DNA of 64,000 nucleotides from Gammaproteobacteria bacterium (GCA_028820325.1 JAPPJO010000146.1:1-64000); one strand, 5' to 3'; positions 33,962 to 43,560 are shown, counted from the first letter of the stretch. Program-made: numbers and translations. The notes: generated by a model not told the origin, from the sequence alone.

Positions 33962-35695
33962 ATGTTCTTCAGGTTGGCATTCCCCCGGCTGGGAGTCGCG
34001 TTGCTTGCGGCGCTCTTGTTCCCGGCGCTCGCGTCGGCGCAACAGGAAGTGCAGGGACGCTTCAGGGTCATGATCCCCGACCTCTTCCCGGGAGAGGACA
34101 CCGGCCGGGGCTTCGGAGAGGACGTGGCCGAAGAGCTTCGCGATCTCATCAACCAGCTGCCCACCCACGAGCCGGTCGAGCGCAACGAAATCCGCGACGC
34201 CATGCGTCAGTTCGACATCGACCGCGACGACCTGAACTGCATCCGCTCGCGCCAGCTCGCGACCCAGATCAACGCCGAGCTGGTCATGTGCGCGAACTAC
34301 ACGGAGGGACGGGACGACTGGACCATCATGGACATCCAGTTCGTGAGCGTGGCATCCGGAGAGAGCTTCACGGTAGACGATTTCACCGTTCCGGATGACG
34401 ATGGCGACGAACTCGCCGCGCAACACATCTTCGGCGTTTTCGACGGATACGTGGAGCAGTTGCGCTTTGCGGCCATCTGCCAGGAGTACTTCGGCAGCCA
34501 GCAGTGGGCCAACGCCCTCCAGAACTGCGACCGGGCGATCGAGGGCAACCCCAGTTCGGAGGGTTCGCGTTACGCCCGCGCCCGGGCGGTGATGGAGCTG
34601 GGAGACCGTCGGGAGGGTCTCGACGAAATGCTGCGGGTCCTCGACCTCAACCCCTTCAACGAGAACGCGCTCCAGTTCGCCGGGATGCTCTCCGCCGAAT
34701 TCGGCTTGAACGAGGAGTCTCTGAGACACTACACCGCCTACCTCGAACTCAACCCGGGAAGCGCCGCCGTGCGCATGCGGGTTGCGTATGATCTCGCGAC
34801 CGCCGGAAACGCCGAGGGCGCGATGGTCCTGATCGAGGAAGGCGTCGCGATGGACGATACCAACGACGACCTCTGGGAGCAGCTGGGGGGATTCGCCTTC
34901 ACCGCGGCCGGACAGGCCATGGAGGGTCAGAGCGAGCCGACGCCGGAAGTCGAACGGCTGTACCGGAGGGCCATCGAAGCTTATACGCACGTTTTGGACA
35001 CCCGTGGTGCGGAGACTGCCCCCGTCCAGTTGACCAACGTCGTCAGGGCCTACCTGCAGCTCGACGATCCGGCCGCCATCGACTTCGCGCAGCGCGCGGT
35101 AGAGGTGCATCCCGAGGAAGCCTCGCTCTGGTCGCAGCTGGCCGAAGCCCTGCAGCGCAACGGTCGTACCCAGGAAGCGATTGACGCGATCGAGAGCGCG
35201 AAGGGCGTCGATCCCGATTTTCCGAATCTCTCGGCCCGCCAGGGAAGCTGGCTCCTCGAGGCCGATGACGTCGAAGCGGCCATCGGGTTCCTGAAGGAGG
35301 CCGTGGAGCGCGGCGAACAGTCCGCCGACATTATGGCTGGCCTGGTGTTCGGCAAGGCGTACAACGACGGCGTTCAGGCGACCAACTGGACCTACGCCAT
35401 CTCGCTTCTGGAGACGACCAAGAACGAGTTCGAAGTCTCGGAGACCATGAGTTCGCAGCTGGACTTCTGGCACGGGTGGTCGCTCTACAACCACGGCGTT
35501 GCGCTCCAGGAGCCGAGCACGATCGACTCCGCGCGCCAGACGCTCCCGATCTTCCAGCAAGCGCTCCGGCTCTTTGAATTAGGCCGGGCGTATGCTGCTA
35601 CCGTCGATTCGATCAACCTGACCCAGATCCTCACCGCGACGCAGACCTACGTCGACATTCAGGACGCCATCATCCGGCGCGGGGGAGGGGAGTAG
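33962..35695 (+). CDS. Secreted tetratricopeptide-repeat protein
   Basis: A 577-residue protein. The signal peptide (LGVALLAALLFPALASA, then QQEV) precedes a ~140-residue N-terminal domain (RFRVMIPDLFPGEDTGRGFG, with a TolB-like or curli CsgG-like feel). A TPR array follows from about 165 to 560 (for example YARARAVMELGDRREGLDEM, AVRMRVAYDLATAGNAEGAM, LWSQLAEALQRNGRTQEAID). It probably acts as a periplasmic scaffold. It has its own promoter and a strong terminator, so it is a single-gene unit before the dcw cluster. AGGAG precedes the ATG at 33962. Confidence 0.82.
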   Translation: MFFRLAFPRLGVALLAALLFPALASAQQEVQGRFRVMIPDLFPGEDTGRGFGEDVAEELRDLINQLPTHEPVERNEIRDAMRQFDIDRDDLNCIRSRQLATQINAELVMCANYTEGRDDWTIMDIQFVSVASGESFTVDDFTVPDDDGDELAAQHIFGVFDGYVEQLRFAAICQEYFGSQQWANALQNCDRAIEGNPSSEGSRYARARAVMELGDRREGLDEMLRVLDLNPFNENALQFAGMLSAEFGLNEESLRHYTAYLELNPGSAAVRMRVAYDLATAGNAEGAMVLIEEGVAMDDTNDDLWEQLGGFAFTAAGQAMEGQSEPTPEVERLYRRAIEAYTHVLDTRGAETAPVQLTNVVRAYLQLDDPAAIDFAQRAVEVHPEEASLWSQLAEALQRNGRTQEAIDAIESAKGVDPDFPNLSARQGSWLLEADDVEAAIGFLKEAVERGEQSADIMAGLVFGKAYNDGVQATNWTYAISLLETTKNEFEVSETMSSQLDFWHGWSLYNHGVALQEPSTIDSARQTLPIFQQALRLFELGRAYAATVDSINLTQILTATQTYVDIQDAIIRRGGGE

Positions 35696-35721
35696 CGCCA
35701 GGACGCCCCGCTCGTAGCCAT

Positions 35722-35755
35722 GGCGCCGCGGATTCGTCCGCGGCGCCTTTTTTTT
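35722..35755 (+). terminator. Intrinsic terminator with TTCG tetraloop
   Basis: A perfect 11-bp stem, GGCGCCGCGGA (35722-35732) with TCCGCGGCGCC (35737-35747), closes a TTCG loop and is followed by eight T residues. It insulates the TPR gene from the dcw cluster. Confidence 0.93.
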
Positions 35756-35891
35756 GCCCTGAATTCAGGACGGCGCCTCCCCGCGCACAAGAAGGGCCGT
35801 TCCTGACGAGCTGCGGGGCACGCTCCGCAACCGCGTTCGCCCCCCGGGGTTGCGCGTTCCCCATTGACCTCCTTAGGTTTCCCCCCAGTCT

Positions 35892-35925
35892 CCACATTCA
35901 TCCACTTTAACCCACAATCGACCAC
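35892..35925 (-). promoter_or_regulatory. Putative MraZ operator: four CCAC/GTGG boxes at 10-bp period
   Basis: CCAC occurs at 35892, 35902, 35912 and 35922, exactly 10 bp apart (GTGGN-N5 on the minus strand). MraZ of E. coli binds TGGGN repeats with the same 10-bp period, and the mycoplasma site contains AAAGTGG, which also occurs here once. The array ends 1 nt before the mraZ GTG, covering the ribosome-binding region. TTGACC at 35864-35869 could be a -35, but I see no good -10. Confidence 0.65.
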
Positions 35926-35926
35926 C

Positions 35927-36358
35927 GTGAACGGCTTTCTGGGGCGCTACGAGAAACGTCTCGACGACAAGGGTCGTCTGAGTCTGCCGGTTCCGCTGCG
36001 GCGTGCTGCAGGGGACGGATCTCTCGTGCTGCTCCAGTATCAGGCTCCCGCGTTGACCCTGTTCCCCGGCGCAGCGTGGGAGACGATTCAGGACCGCCTC
36101 ATGGAATACCGGCGCTCGGATCGCGACGCCGACGCGTTCGTGCGCCGCATCACTTCGTTCGCGGTCGAGGTCACGCCCGACAAGCTCGGTCGGTTTCTGA
36201 TTCCCGGATGGCTGCAGGAGGCGGCTTCCCTGGAAGGCGAGGTGCTCGTGGTGGGCTCACTGGACCGGATCGAGATCTGGAACCCCGGACTCTTCGATGT
36301 GCATCTCGAGGACGGCGCGCCCGACGCCTCCGAGTTCGTGCACAAGATCTTCGGATGA
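35927..36358 (+). CDS. mraZ: Transcriptional regulator MraZ
   Basis: A 143-residue AbrB-like regulator of the division/cell-wall cluster. It begins GFLGRYEKRLDDKGRLSLPV and has a second copy of the fold with FAVEVTPDKLGRFLIPGWL. It forms a ring that binds repeated TGG boxes and usually represses its own operon. The start is GTG at 35927, where the family N-terminus begins; there is no Shine-Dalgarno, and the operator-like boxes occupy that place. It is the first gene of the dcw cluster. Confidence 0.92.
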   Translation: MNGFLGRYEKRLDDKGRLSLPVPLRRAAGDGSLVLLQYQAPALTLFPGAAWETIQDRLMEYRRSDRDADAFVRRITSFAVEVTPDKLGRFLIPGWLQEAASLEGEVLVVGSLDRIEIWNPGLFDVHLEDGAPDASEFVHKIFG

Positions 36359-36365
36359 GCGGCGC

Positions 36366-37325
36366 GTGCGGAGGCGAGCGGACGATGATACCGGCGTCCA
36401 GGACTATCACATGCCGGTGCTGGTGCGGGAAGTGCTCGCGCTTCTCGAGCCCGAGCGCGGCGGGCTGTTCGTGGACGGCACCGTGGGAGGCGGAGGGCAC
36501 GCTCGCGCGATCCTGGAGCGGGCTCCCGGGGTCCACCTGGTCGCGGTGGACCGCGATCCGGGAGCGCTCGCAGAGGCCGAACGGACCCTCGCGCCCTTCG
36601 GTGACCGGGTACGCTTCCTTCTCTCCGACTTCCGCCACGCCGCGCGCGCCCCTGAACTCGAGGAGGGCGCCGTGAGCGGGGTGCTGCTCGACCTGGGCGT
36701 GAGCTCGCGGCAACTGGATCACGACCGGCGGGGGTTCGCGTTCCGCCGCGGGGTGCCGCTGGACATGCGCATGGACGGAAGAGATGCGCGCACGCCGAGC
36801 GCTGCCGACGTGCTCAACAGCTACGACGAAGGGAGTCTGGCGCGTGTGTTTCGGGAGCTGGGCGAGCACCGCGGGGCGCACAGGCTGGCGCGCCGGATCG
36901 TGCGCCGGCGGAGGACGCGCCCGTTTGCCGTCAGCGACGATCTCGTGGGAGCGCTGCGCGCCGCGATGGGACGGTCGCCGGCGCCTCGCGACAAGGCGCG
37001 CGTCTTCCAGGCGCTGCGCCTGGAGGTGAACGACGAGCTGGGGGCGCTGCGGGAAGGCCTCGACACCCTGCGCGACACCCTGGACGCGGGCGGGCGGATG
37101 GCGGTGATCTCCTATCACTCGCTCGAGGATCGCGAAGTCAAGAACCGGTTCCGCGAGTGGAGCCGCGACTGCACCTGTCCCCCCGCGCTCCCGGTGTGCG
37201 TCTGCGCCGGCCGGGCCGCGGGAGAGACGCTCGCGCGCCGTCCGGTGCGGCCCGCTCCGGCTGAAACGGCGGCGAATCCCCGTGCCCGGAGCGCGCGCCT
37301 GCGCGCGTGGAGGAAGACATCGTGA
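36366..37325 (+). CDS. rsmH: 16S rRNA (cytosine-N4)-methyltransferase RsmH
   Basis: SAM-dependent methyltransferase of 16S rRNA position C1402, about 319 residues. Motifs: HMPVLVREVLALL, DGTVGGGGHARAIL (SAM site), VLLDLGVSSRQLD, DMRMD, KARVFQALRLEVNDEL and ISYHSLEDREVKNRF. A C-terminal CTCPPALPVCVC segment carries the usual Cys set. The start is probably GTG at 36366, 7 nt after mraZ; ATG at 36411 would begin at MPVLVREV and lose a few conserved residues. Confidence 0.93.
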   Translation: MRRRADDDTGVQDYHMPVLVREVLALLEPERGGLFVDGTVGGGGHARAILERAPGVHLVAVDRDPGALAEAERTLAPFGDRVRFLLSDFRHAARAPELEEGAVSGVLLDLGVSSRQLDHDRRGFAFRRGVPLDMRMDGRDARTPSAADVLNSYDEGSLARVFRELGEHRGAHRLARRIVRRRRTRPFAVSDDLVGALRAAMGRSPAPRDKARVFQALRLEVNDELGALREGLDTLRDTLDAGGRMAVISYHSLEDREVKNRFREWSRDCTCPPALPVCVCAGRAAGETLARRPVRPAPAETAANPRARSARLRAWRKTS

Positions 37326-37606
37326 GACGGATGAGTGACTCGAAGCGGGTGGCGATCGCGATAGGAGCCCTGCTGGTCTCGCTCAGCGTGGTCACATGGC
37401 GCCAGATGCGAGCCCTGGAGGTACTGGAGGAGCTGCACGATCTGGGTCAGGAGATCGAAGTGGTGTCGGCGGTCCGAAAGGACCTGCTCGGGGAGATCCA
37501 GTATCTGGAGAGCCGGGGCCGGGTGGTCCCGGAAGCGCGCGAGCGTCTGGGCATGCACAATCCGGCCGCCGATGAAATCGTCTACCTGTCGGGAGTGAAC
37601 CCATGA
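37322..37606 (+). CDS. ftsL: FtsL-like cell division protein
   Basis: A 94-residue bitopic protein: short basic head, one membrane segment (about 10-27, VAIAIGALLVSLSVVTW), then a coiled-coil stretch (LEVLEELHDLGQEIEVVSAV) and the family-like tail GRVVPEARERLGMHNP. It would link FtsQ/FtsB to FtsW/FtsI at the septum. The GTG at 37322 overlaps the rsmH stop (GTGA) and has GGAGGAA 5-6 nt upstream, better than the ATG at 37331. Position between rsmH and ftsI supports the call. Confidence 0.82.
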   Translation: MRRMSDSKRVAIAIGALLVSLSVVTWRQMRALEVLEELHDLGQEIEVVSAVRKDLLGEIQYLESRGRVVPEARERLGMHNPAADEIVYLSGVNP

Positions 37607-39570
37607 GGCTTCCGCAAAGATCGCAATGGCCCCGGCGGCTGATCCTCATTGGCTGGCTGGTATCGGCCGGCACCGTCGTCGGGCGCGCCGCCATGCTGCA
37701 GGTGGAGAACGCCGAGTGGCGCCAGCGGTCGGCCGAACAGCACCAGATGTCACGCCCGGTTCCGTCCATCCGCGGCTCGATCCTGGACCGGGACGGCGTC
37801 CTGCTGGCCCAGAGCCGGGAGGTGGTGGAAGTGGGCCTGGCGCCGGGCGAACTGAGGCGCGACGAGAACGGCTTCGCGGCCGAGGCGAGCTCCGCACTCC
37901 AGACCGTACTGGGCCTGTCGGCTTCCGAGGCGCGGCGGCGCACGAGTTCCGATGAGGCGTGGGTCGTCATTCCGGGCCGCTATCCAACCACGGTGCGCGC
38001 CGGACTGGAGGACATCCGGGGCGTATACCTGGGGCGCGACTACGAGCGCTTTCGGCCGCACGGCGATCTGGTTGCGGGTGTGCTGGGCGGCTTCCTGGAC
38101 GGAAGCGGCGCGGGGGGCATCGAGGCGTCCTACGACGGGGTCCTTACCGGACGTCCGGGTGAGGAGATGACGCTTCTCGACGCGCGCGGCGTCGAACTCC
38201 CGGGCCGCGCGGTGCCGGTAAGGTCGCCCGTGCCGGGCGGAAGCGTTTCGCTCACCATCGACGTGGATCTGCAGGAAATCGCCCGCGAGGAGCTGCAGGA
38301 AGCCATCGAAACGACGGGGTCCAGCGGCGGGGACATCCTCCTGACGGATCCGGCTACCGGCGAGATCCTGGCGGTCGTCTCGATCCGGGACGGCGACGCG
38401 GCCGGCCTCGCGGCCATCAATACCGCCAACGAGCCCGGGTCGACGCTCAAGCCCTTCACGGTGGCGGCGATTCTGTCCAGCGACGTGGGAACGCTGGAGG
38501 ATCTCGTCGACATCGGCGACGGCACCTGGCATGTCGCCGGGCGCACGCTGAACGACGTGCACCCCAAGGGCGGCACGATGACGCTGGCCGACGCGCTGCG
38601 GGTATCGTCCAACGTGGGCGTCGCCAAAGTGGCCGACCGCCTCTCCGACCGCGAGCAATACGAAATGCTGCGCGACTTCGGATTCGGCATGCCCACAGGC
38701 CTGCCGATCCCGGGCGAGACCTCGGGCGTCCTGCGCAAGCCGGAGGACTGGTCCCTGCAGTCACCTGTCTCCCTGGCCATCGGCTACGAAATCTCCGTCA
38801 GCCCGCTGCAGCTCGCGATGGCGTATGGCGCGCTGGCCAACGGCGGCCGCCTGATGGCGCCCAGGCTGATCCGCGAAGTGCGGGCCGCCGACGGATCGCT
38901 GATCGAGCGTCCCGACCCGCGCCTCATTCGGCGGGTCGTCGAAAGCGGAGTGGCCCGTGACATCAGCCGGGTGCTGGTCGAGGTCACCGAGTCGGGCACC
39001 GGAACCCGTGCACGCCTGACTTCCTTCGCGGTGGCGGGCAAGAGCGGCACCAGTCGCGCGTACCGCGCGGACGGCGGCTACGCCGAGGGCGAGTATTTCG
39101 CCACCTTCGTCGGCTTCTTCCCGGCCGAGGATCCGCAATTGCTGGCCTATGTGAAGCTGAACGGTCCGGAGGGCGTGTACTACGGCGGAGCGGCGGCCGC
39201 CCCGGTCATCCGCGCCACCATGGAGGGCATCCTGGCCGCCCAGCAGCCGCCCGTGGACCGGCGGGTGCTCGCCCACGCGGCGCGCCGCCCCGCTCCGCAG
39301 AACCCCGTGATTCGCTTCGCCGGCGCGGAAGCCCCGGGCTCCGAGCCTGCGGCCTGGGCGAGCGGGGAGGGGACCGAGGTGGTGGTGCCGGACGTCCGTG
39401 GCCTGTCGGCGCGCTCCGCGGTGCGCCGGCTGCACACTGCCGGGCTGCGCGTGACCTGGGACGCCCCGGGGGCCGTGCTCGGCACCTGGCCGGCCGCGGG
39501 CACGTTGCTCGTGCAGGGCGACACCGTTTCGATCGATGTCGGGAGAATCGAACGTGGACAGAGCCCGTAG
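37603..39570 (+). CDS. ftsI: Septal peptidoglycan transpeptidase (PBP3/FtsI) with PASTA domain
   Basis: A 655-residue class B penicillin-binding protein that cross-links septal peptidoglycan. It has an N-terminal membrane anchor (about 12-30), a dimerisation domain with RGSILDRDG, and a transpeptidase with S280 in EPGSTLKPF (SxxK), SSN at 335-337 and KSGT at 480-483. One C-terminal PASTA domain (about 595-650: VVVPDVRGLSARSAVRRLHT) is present, as in SpoVD-type proteins. The ATG overlaps the ftsL stop (ATGA). Confidence 0.94.
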   Translation: MRLPQRSQWPRRLILIGWLVSAGTVVGRAAMLQVENAEWRQRSAEQHQMSRPVPSIRGSILDRDGVLLAQSREVVEVGLAPGELRRDENGFAAEASSALQTVLGLSASEARRRTSSDEAWVVIPGRYPTTVRAGLEDIRGVYLGRDYERFRPHGDLVAGVLGGFLDGSGAGGIEASYDGVLTGRPGEEMTLLDARGVELPGRAVPVRSPVPGGSVSLTIDVDLQEIAREELQEAIETTGSSGGDILLTDPATGEILAVVSIRDGDAAGLAAINTANEPGSTLKPFTVAAILSSDVGTLEDLVDIGDGTWHVAGRTLNDVHPKGGTMTLADALRVSSNVGVAKVADRLSDREQYEMLRDFGFGMPTGLPIPGETSGVLRKPEDWSLQSPVSLAIGYEISVSPLQLAMAYGALANGGRLMAPRLIREVRAADGSLIERPDPRLIRRVVESGVARDISRVLVEVTESGTGTRARLTSFAVAGKSGTSRAYRADGGYAEGEYFATFVGFFPAEDPQLLAYVKLNGPEGVYYGGAAAAPVIRATMEGILAAQQPPVDRRVLAHAARRPAPQNPVIRFAGAEAPGSEPAAWASGEGTEVVVPDVRGLSARSAVRRLHTAGLRVTWDAPGAVLGTWPAAGTLLVQGDTVSIDVGRIERGQSP

Positions 39571-41044
39571 CGTCTCGCTCGCGCGCGTGGTCGAGCGGCT
39601 GGCGGGCGCCGGCGCGCTCGCTCCCGGGGCGGATGTCCCGGGGGAGGCAGGGGTGTGCGGGGTAAGCCACGACTCACGGCAGGTTGAGGAAGGCGACTTG
39701 TTCGTCGCGTGGCGGGGAGCGGAACACGACGGGCACGACTTCGTCGGGGAGGCGGTGGGGCGGGGGGCGGTGGCGGCGCTGGTGGAGACGCCCCTGCCCG
39801 GCCTGCCGGTGCCGCAGGTGTTGGTGCGCGACGGCCGCCTGGCGGGCGCGCTTGCCGCCGACGAGTTCTTCGGCAATCCATCCCGCGACGTCTTCGTCTA
39901 CGCGGTCACGGGTACCAACGGCAAGACCACGACCACGCTGCTGGCGCGCCACCTGCTGAGGGCCGGCGGGCCGTCCGCCGCGATCGGCACGCTGGGGCTC
40001 GTGGACGCCGACGGGGACGTGCGCCCGCGCACGGCGGGCCTGACTACGCCGGGGCCGGTGCAGCTCTCGGCGTGGATGCGGTCGCTTGCGGACTCGGGCG
40101 TTCGCCACGTCGGGCTGGAGGCGTCGTCCCACGCGCTCGACCAGCGCCGCCTCGACGGAGTTCAACTCGACGCCGTCGCGTACACCAACCTCTCCCGCGA
40201 CCACCTCGACTACCACCACGACATGGATGGCTACCGGGCCGCCAAGGCGCGCGCGGTCGGGCTGCTGGTTCCGGAGGGGACCGTCGTGGTGAACGCGGAC
40301 GAGCCCGCCTGGGTTCGCCTGGACAGCGGATCGCGGCGCCGTCTCTCCTACGGCGTGGATTCGGATGCCGCACTGACCGCCACCTCTCTCGAACTCGGGC
40401 CTGCGGGGACCCGCTTCGAACTGTCGTATGAGGGGAGCGCCGTGCCCGTGTCGATGCCCCTGCTGGGGCGCTTCAACGTGGAGAACGCCCTCGCGGCGGC
40501 GGGCATCGCGCTTGCCGCCGGCCGCCGCGTGGACGAGGTCGTGGACGGGCTCGGGAGCGCGCCCGCCGTCCCGGGACGCATGGAACTGGTCGCCAGCCGC
40601 CCGTGCCCGGTCGTCATCGACTACGCGCACACCCCGGACGCGCTGGTGTGCCTCCTCGACACCCTGCGGCGCCTCACCGACGGCCGGCTGATCGTGCTCT
40701 TCGGAGCGGGGGGCGATCGCGATGCCGCCAAGCGCCCGCTCATGGGCAGAGCGGTGGCGGAGCGGGCCGATGTGGCCATCGTCACCTCGGACAACCCCCG
40801 CACCGAGGATCCCGAGGCGATCATCGATGAGGTGGTCGCGGGGATGGCAGGGACCGGGCACGAGCGCGTCTCCGACCGCCGCGCAGCCATCGGGCGGGCG
40901 CTCGACTTGGCCGCGCCCGGCGATCTGGTGGTCCTCGCGGGAAAGGGGCACGAGACCCGCCAGGTCATCGGCAGCGAGACGCTGCCCTTCGACGAGCGCA
41001 AGATCGTGCTCGCTCACCTCGCCGGCGGAGAGGAGGGCGCATGA
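39554..41044 (+). CDS. murE: UDP-MurNAc-tripeptide synthetase MurE
   Basis: Cytosolic ATP-dependent ligase, 496 residues, that adds the third residue of the peptidoglycan stem. P-loop TGTNGKTTTT, LEASSHALDQRRLDG, YTNLSRDHLDYH and DYAHTPDAL are all present. The SDNPRTEDP motif marks meso-diaminopimelate specificity. It starts at GTG 39554, inside the ftsI 3' end, with GGGAG 7 nt upstream; an ATG at 39536 has no such site. Its stop overlaps murF. Confidence 0.95.
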   Translation: MDRARSVSLARVVERLAGAGALAPGADVPGEAGVCGVSHDSRQVEEGDLFVAWRGAEHDGHDFVGEAVGRGAVAALVETPLPGLPVPQVLVRDGRLAGALAADEFFGNPSRDVFVYAVTGTNGKTTTTLLARHLLRAGGPSAAIGTLGLVDADGDVRPRTAGLTTPGPVQLSAWMRSLADSGVRHVGLEASSHALDQRRLDGVQLDAVAYTNLSRDHLDYHHDMDGYRAAKARAVGLLVPEGTVVVNADEPAWVRLDSGSRRRLSYGVDSDAALTATSLELGPAGTRFELSYEGSAVPVSMPLLGRFNVENALAAAGIALAAGRRVDEVVDGLGSAPAVPGRMELVASRPCPVVIDYAHTPDALVCLLDTLRRLTDGRLIVLFGAGGDRDAAKRPLMGRAVAERADVAIVTSDNPRTEDPEAIIDEVVAGMAGTGHERVSDRRAAIGRALDLAAPGDLVVLAGKGHETRQVIGSETLPFDERKIVLAHLAGGEEGA

Positions 41045-42450
41045 CCACGTTTCGCTGGACGCACCCGCGCGTGCAGGCGGCGCTTTCCCTGCGGGATGCC
41101 CCCGCGTTTGCCGGCACCGGGTTCGCGAGCGTTTCCACCGACACGCGCACCCTGGCCGGGGGTGAACTCTTCGTGGCCATTGCGGGAGAGAACTTCGACG
41201 GACACGACTTCGTGTCCGACGCGGTTGCCTCGGGAGCGGCGGGGGTGGTGGTCTCGCGGGCGGTCGCCATCGAGGCCTCCGTGCCGGTGTACCGCGTGCC
41301 CGACACCCTGGCCGCGCTCGGACACCTGGCCCGCTATCGCCGCCGCCGCCACGCGGCCCAGGTCGTGGCCATCACGGGATCCTCGGGCAAGACGACGACC
41401 AAGGAGTTCCTCCGGGGAGCCCTGCAGCGCAGCTACCGGGTGCACGCCAATCCCGGCAACCTCAACAACCGCATCGGGCTGCCCCTGACGATTCTGGGCG
41501 CCCCGGACGCGGCCGAGGTGCTGGTGCTGGAGATGGGCACCAACGAGCCGGGTGAAATCGCGGCCCTGACCGCGGTCGCGGAGCCCGACATCGCGGCGGT
41601 CACCACCGTCTCGGACGGGCATCTTGAAAAACTGGGCTCGCTGGAGGGGGTGTTTCAGGAGAAGCTGGCGCTGGTCGCGGGGTTGAACGGACGCGGCGCG
41701 GTGGTGGTGGGCGACCAGCCGCCGGCTCTCCCCGAACGGGCTCGCGCGCTTCACCCCAACGTACGGGTCGCCGGCTGGTCCGACGCCGCCGACGCCAACC
41801 TGCGCCCCCGGATTCCGCACCCGGATTCCCATGGGCGCTACTTCTTCGACTGGCGCAACCAGCGCGTCCACCTCCAGGTGCCGGGACGGCACGCGGTCTA
41901 CGACGCCCTCATCGCGCTTGCCATCTCCGACCTCCTGCAGACACCTCACGGGCCGGCGGTGCGCGGGCTCGAGCAGTACAGGCCGCAGGGCATGCGGGGC
42001 GAGCAGCTGCATGCGGGAGACCTCACCCTGCTGCTGGATTGTTACAACGCTAACCCGCAGAGCGTCCGCGCCGCCCTCGACCTGCTCGGGCTGATTCCGT
42101 CGGCGGGCCGCAGGGTGGCGGTGCTGGGGAGCATGCTCGAGCTGGGCGACCGGAGCGCGGCGCTGCACGACGAACTGCTGGGCGAAGCCCTGTCCCGGGC
42201 GGTGGACGTCGTGCTGGCGCTGGGCGAATTCGCCGCGGCCGCCGAACGCCTGCGCAAGACCGGGCGGCAGGGCAGTGAACCGGCGCTGCTCGCCAGCGCG
42301 GACGCGGCGGAGGGATACGCGCTGCTCCGCGGATTCCTGGAGGGCAACGAGCTGATCCTGCTCAAGGGATCCCGCGGCGTTGCGCTGGAGCGTCTGGTCC
42401 CGCTCATCGAAGCCGACTTCGGGCCGGCGGTCCGGAACGGGGCGAGGTGA
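41041..42450 (+). CDS. murF: UDP-MurNAc-tripeptide--D-Ala-D-Ala ligase MurF
   Basis: A 469-residue Mur ligase that adds D-Ala-D-Ala. DTRTLAGGELFVAIAGENFDGHDF, P-loop TGSSGKTTTKEFL, NPGNLNNRIGLPLT, EMGTNEPGEI and DCYNANPQSVRAAL are typical. The ATG overlaps the murE stop. The D-Ala-D-Ala ligase gene (ddl) that supplies its substrate is not in this cluster; alanine racemase lies 18.6 kb downstream. Confidence 0.95.
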   Translation: MTTFRWTHPRVQAALSLRDAPAFAGTGFASVSTDTRTLAGGELFVAIAGENFDGHDFVSDAVASGAAGVVVSRAVAIEASVPVYRVPDTLAALGHLARYRRRRHAAQVVAITGSSGKTTTKEFLRGALQRSYRVHANPGNLNNRIGLPLTILGAPDAAEVLVLEMGTNEPGEIAALTAVAEPDIAAVTTVSDGHLEKLGSLEGVFQEKLALVAGLNGRGAVVVGDQPPALPERARALHPNVRVAGWSDAADANLRPRIPHPDSHGRYFFDWRNQRVHLQVPGRHAVYDALIALAISDLLQTPHGPAVRGLEQYRPQGMRGEQLHAGDLTLLLDCYNANPQSVRAALDLLGLIPSAGRRVAVLGSMLELGDRSAALHDELLGEALSRAVDVVLALGEFAAAAERLRKTGRQGSEPALLASADAAEGYALLRGFLEGNELILLKGSRGVALERLVPLIEADFGPAVRNGAR

Positions 42451-42453
42451 ACC

Positions 42454-43560
42454 ATGCTGTATCATCTCCTGCCCCGGTTCACCGACGTGCACATCGTCTT
42501 CAACCTGTTCACGTACATCACCTTCCGCACCGCCGGGGCGGTGGTGACGGCGCTCGTGCTCAGCTTCCTGCTGGGACCGGGCATGATTCGCTGGCTGACC
42601 CGGCTGCGCTTTGGTCAGGTCGTGCGCGAAACCGGTCCGGAGACGCATCTGAAGAAGGCCGGCACACCGACCATGGGCGGGACGCTGATCATCGCCGCCG
42701 CGACCGTCTCCACGCTGCTGTGGGCCGAGCTCGACAACGTCGCGATCCTGGTCGTCCTCGCGACCTTCCTCTGGACCGGCGCCATCGGGTTCCTCGACGA
42801 CTATCTGAAGGTTGTCAAGAAGACGAGCGCGGGGCTGGCGGGCCGCTACAAGATGATCGGGCAATGGGCGCTTGGACTGGCCCTGGGGCTGTTCCTGCTG
42901 TTCTACCCGGTGTGGCCCGTCCCGGCGACCTGGACGGGCGTCCCGTTCTTTGCGGAGATGGTGGCCGTCTTCTTCCCGCCGGTCTACGTGCTGTTCGTGG
43001 CCACGGTGGTCTCCGGGACCTCGAACGCGGTCAACCTGACGGACGGGCTCGACGGCCTGGCCGCGGGGCTGTGCGGAATCGCGGCCGCGACCTTCGGCAT
43101 CTTCGCCTACCTCATCGGGCGCGTGGACACTTCCGCCTACCTGGGCGTTCTCTACCTGCCCGGGGTGGGGGAGCTGACGGTGTTCGCCGGCGCTCTGGCC
43201 GGAGCGGCGATCGGATTCCTCTGGTTTAACGCGCATCCCGCGCAGGTGATCATGGGAGATACGGGTTCCCTGTCGCTGGGAGGCGCCATCGGCGTCATGG
43301 CCATCCTCCTCAAGTCCGAGTTCCTGCTGGTCATCGTAGGAGCGGTATTCGTGGCGGAGACGCTCTCGGTCATCGCCCAGGTGGGGTATTTCAAGTTCAC
43401 GGCGCGGCGTTACGGCGAGGGGCGGAGGATCTTTCTCATGGCCCCCATTCACCACCACTTCGAGAAGCTCGGATGGCCGGAAAGCAAGGTCGTCACGCGC
43501 TTCTGGATCGTCGGCGTGCTCTGCGCGATGGTCGCCCTGAGCACCCTCAAGATTCGATAG
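42454..43560 (+). CDS. mraY: Phospho-MurNAc-pentapeptide translocase MraY
   Basis: A 368-residue polytopic membrane enzyme that makes lipid I from UDP-MurNAc-pentapeptide and undecaprenyl phosphate. Recognised blocks: HLKKAGTPTMGGTLIIAA, FLDDYLKVVKKTSAGLAGRYK, NAVNLTDGLDGLAAGLC (catalytic Asp region), WFNAHPAQVIMGDTGSLSLG and APIHHHFEKLGWPE. About ten membrane segments. It starts 3 nt after murF. Confidence 0.96.
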   Translation: MLYHLLPRFTDVHIVFNLFTYITFRTAGAVVTALVLSFLLGPGMIRWLTRLRFGQVVRETGPETHLKKAGTPTMGGTLIIAAATVSTLLWAELDNVAILVVLATFLWTGAIGFLDDYLKVVKKTSAGLAGRYKMIGQWALGLALGLFLLFYPVWPVPATWTGVPFFAEMVAVFFPPVYVLFVATVVSGTSNAVNLTDGLDGLAAGLCGIAAATFGIFAYLIGRVDTSAYLGVLYLPGVGELTVFAGALAGAAIGFLWFNAHPAQVIMGDTGSLSLGGAIGVMAILLKSEFLLVIVGAVFVAETLSVIAQVGYFKFTARRYGEGRRIFLMAPIHHHFEKLGWPESKVVTRFWIVGVLCAMVALSTLKIR

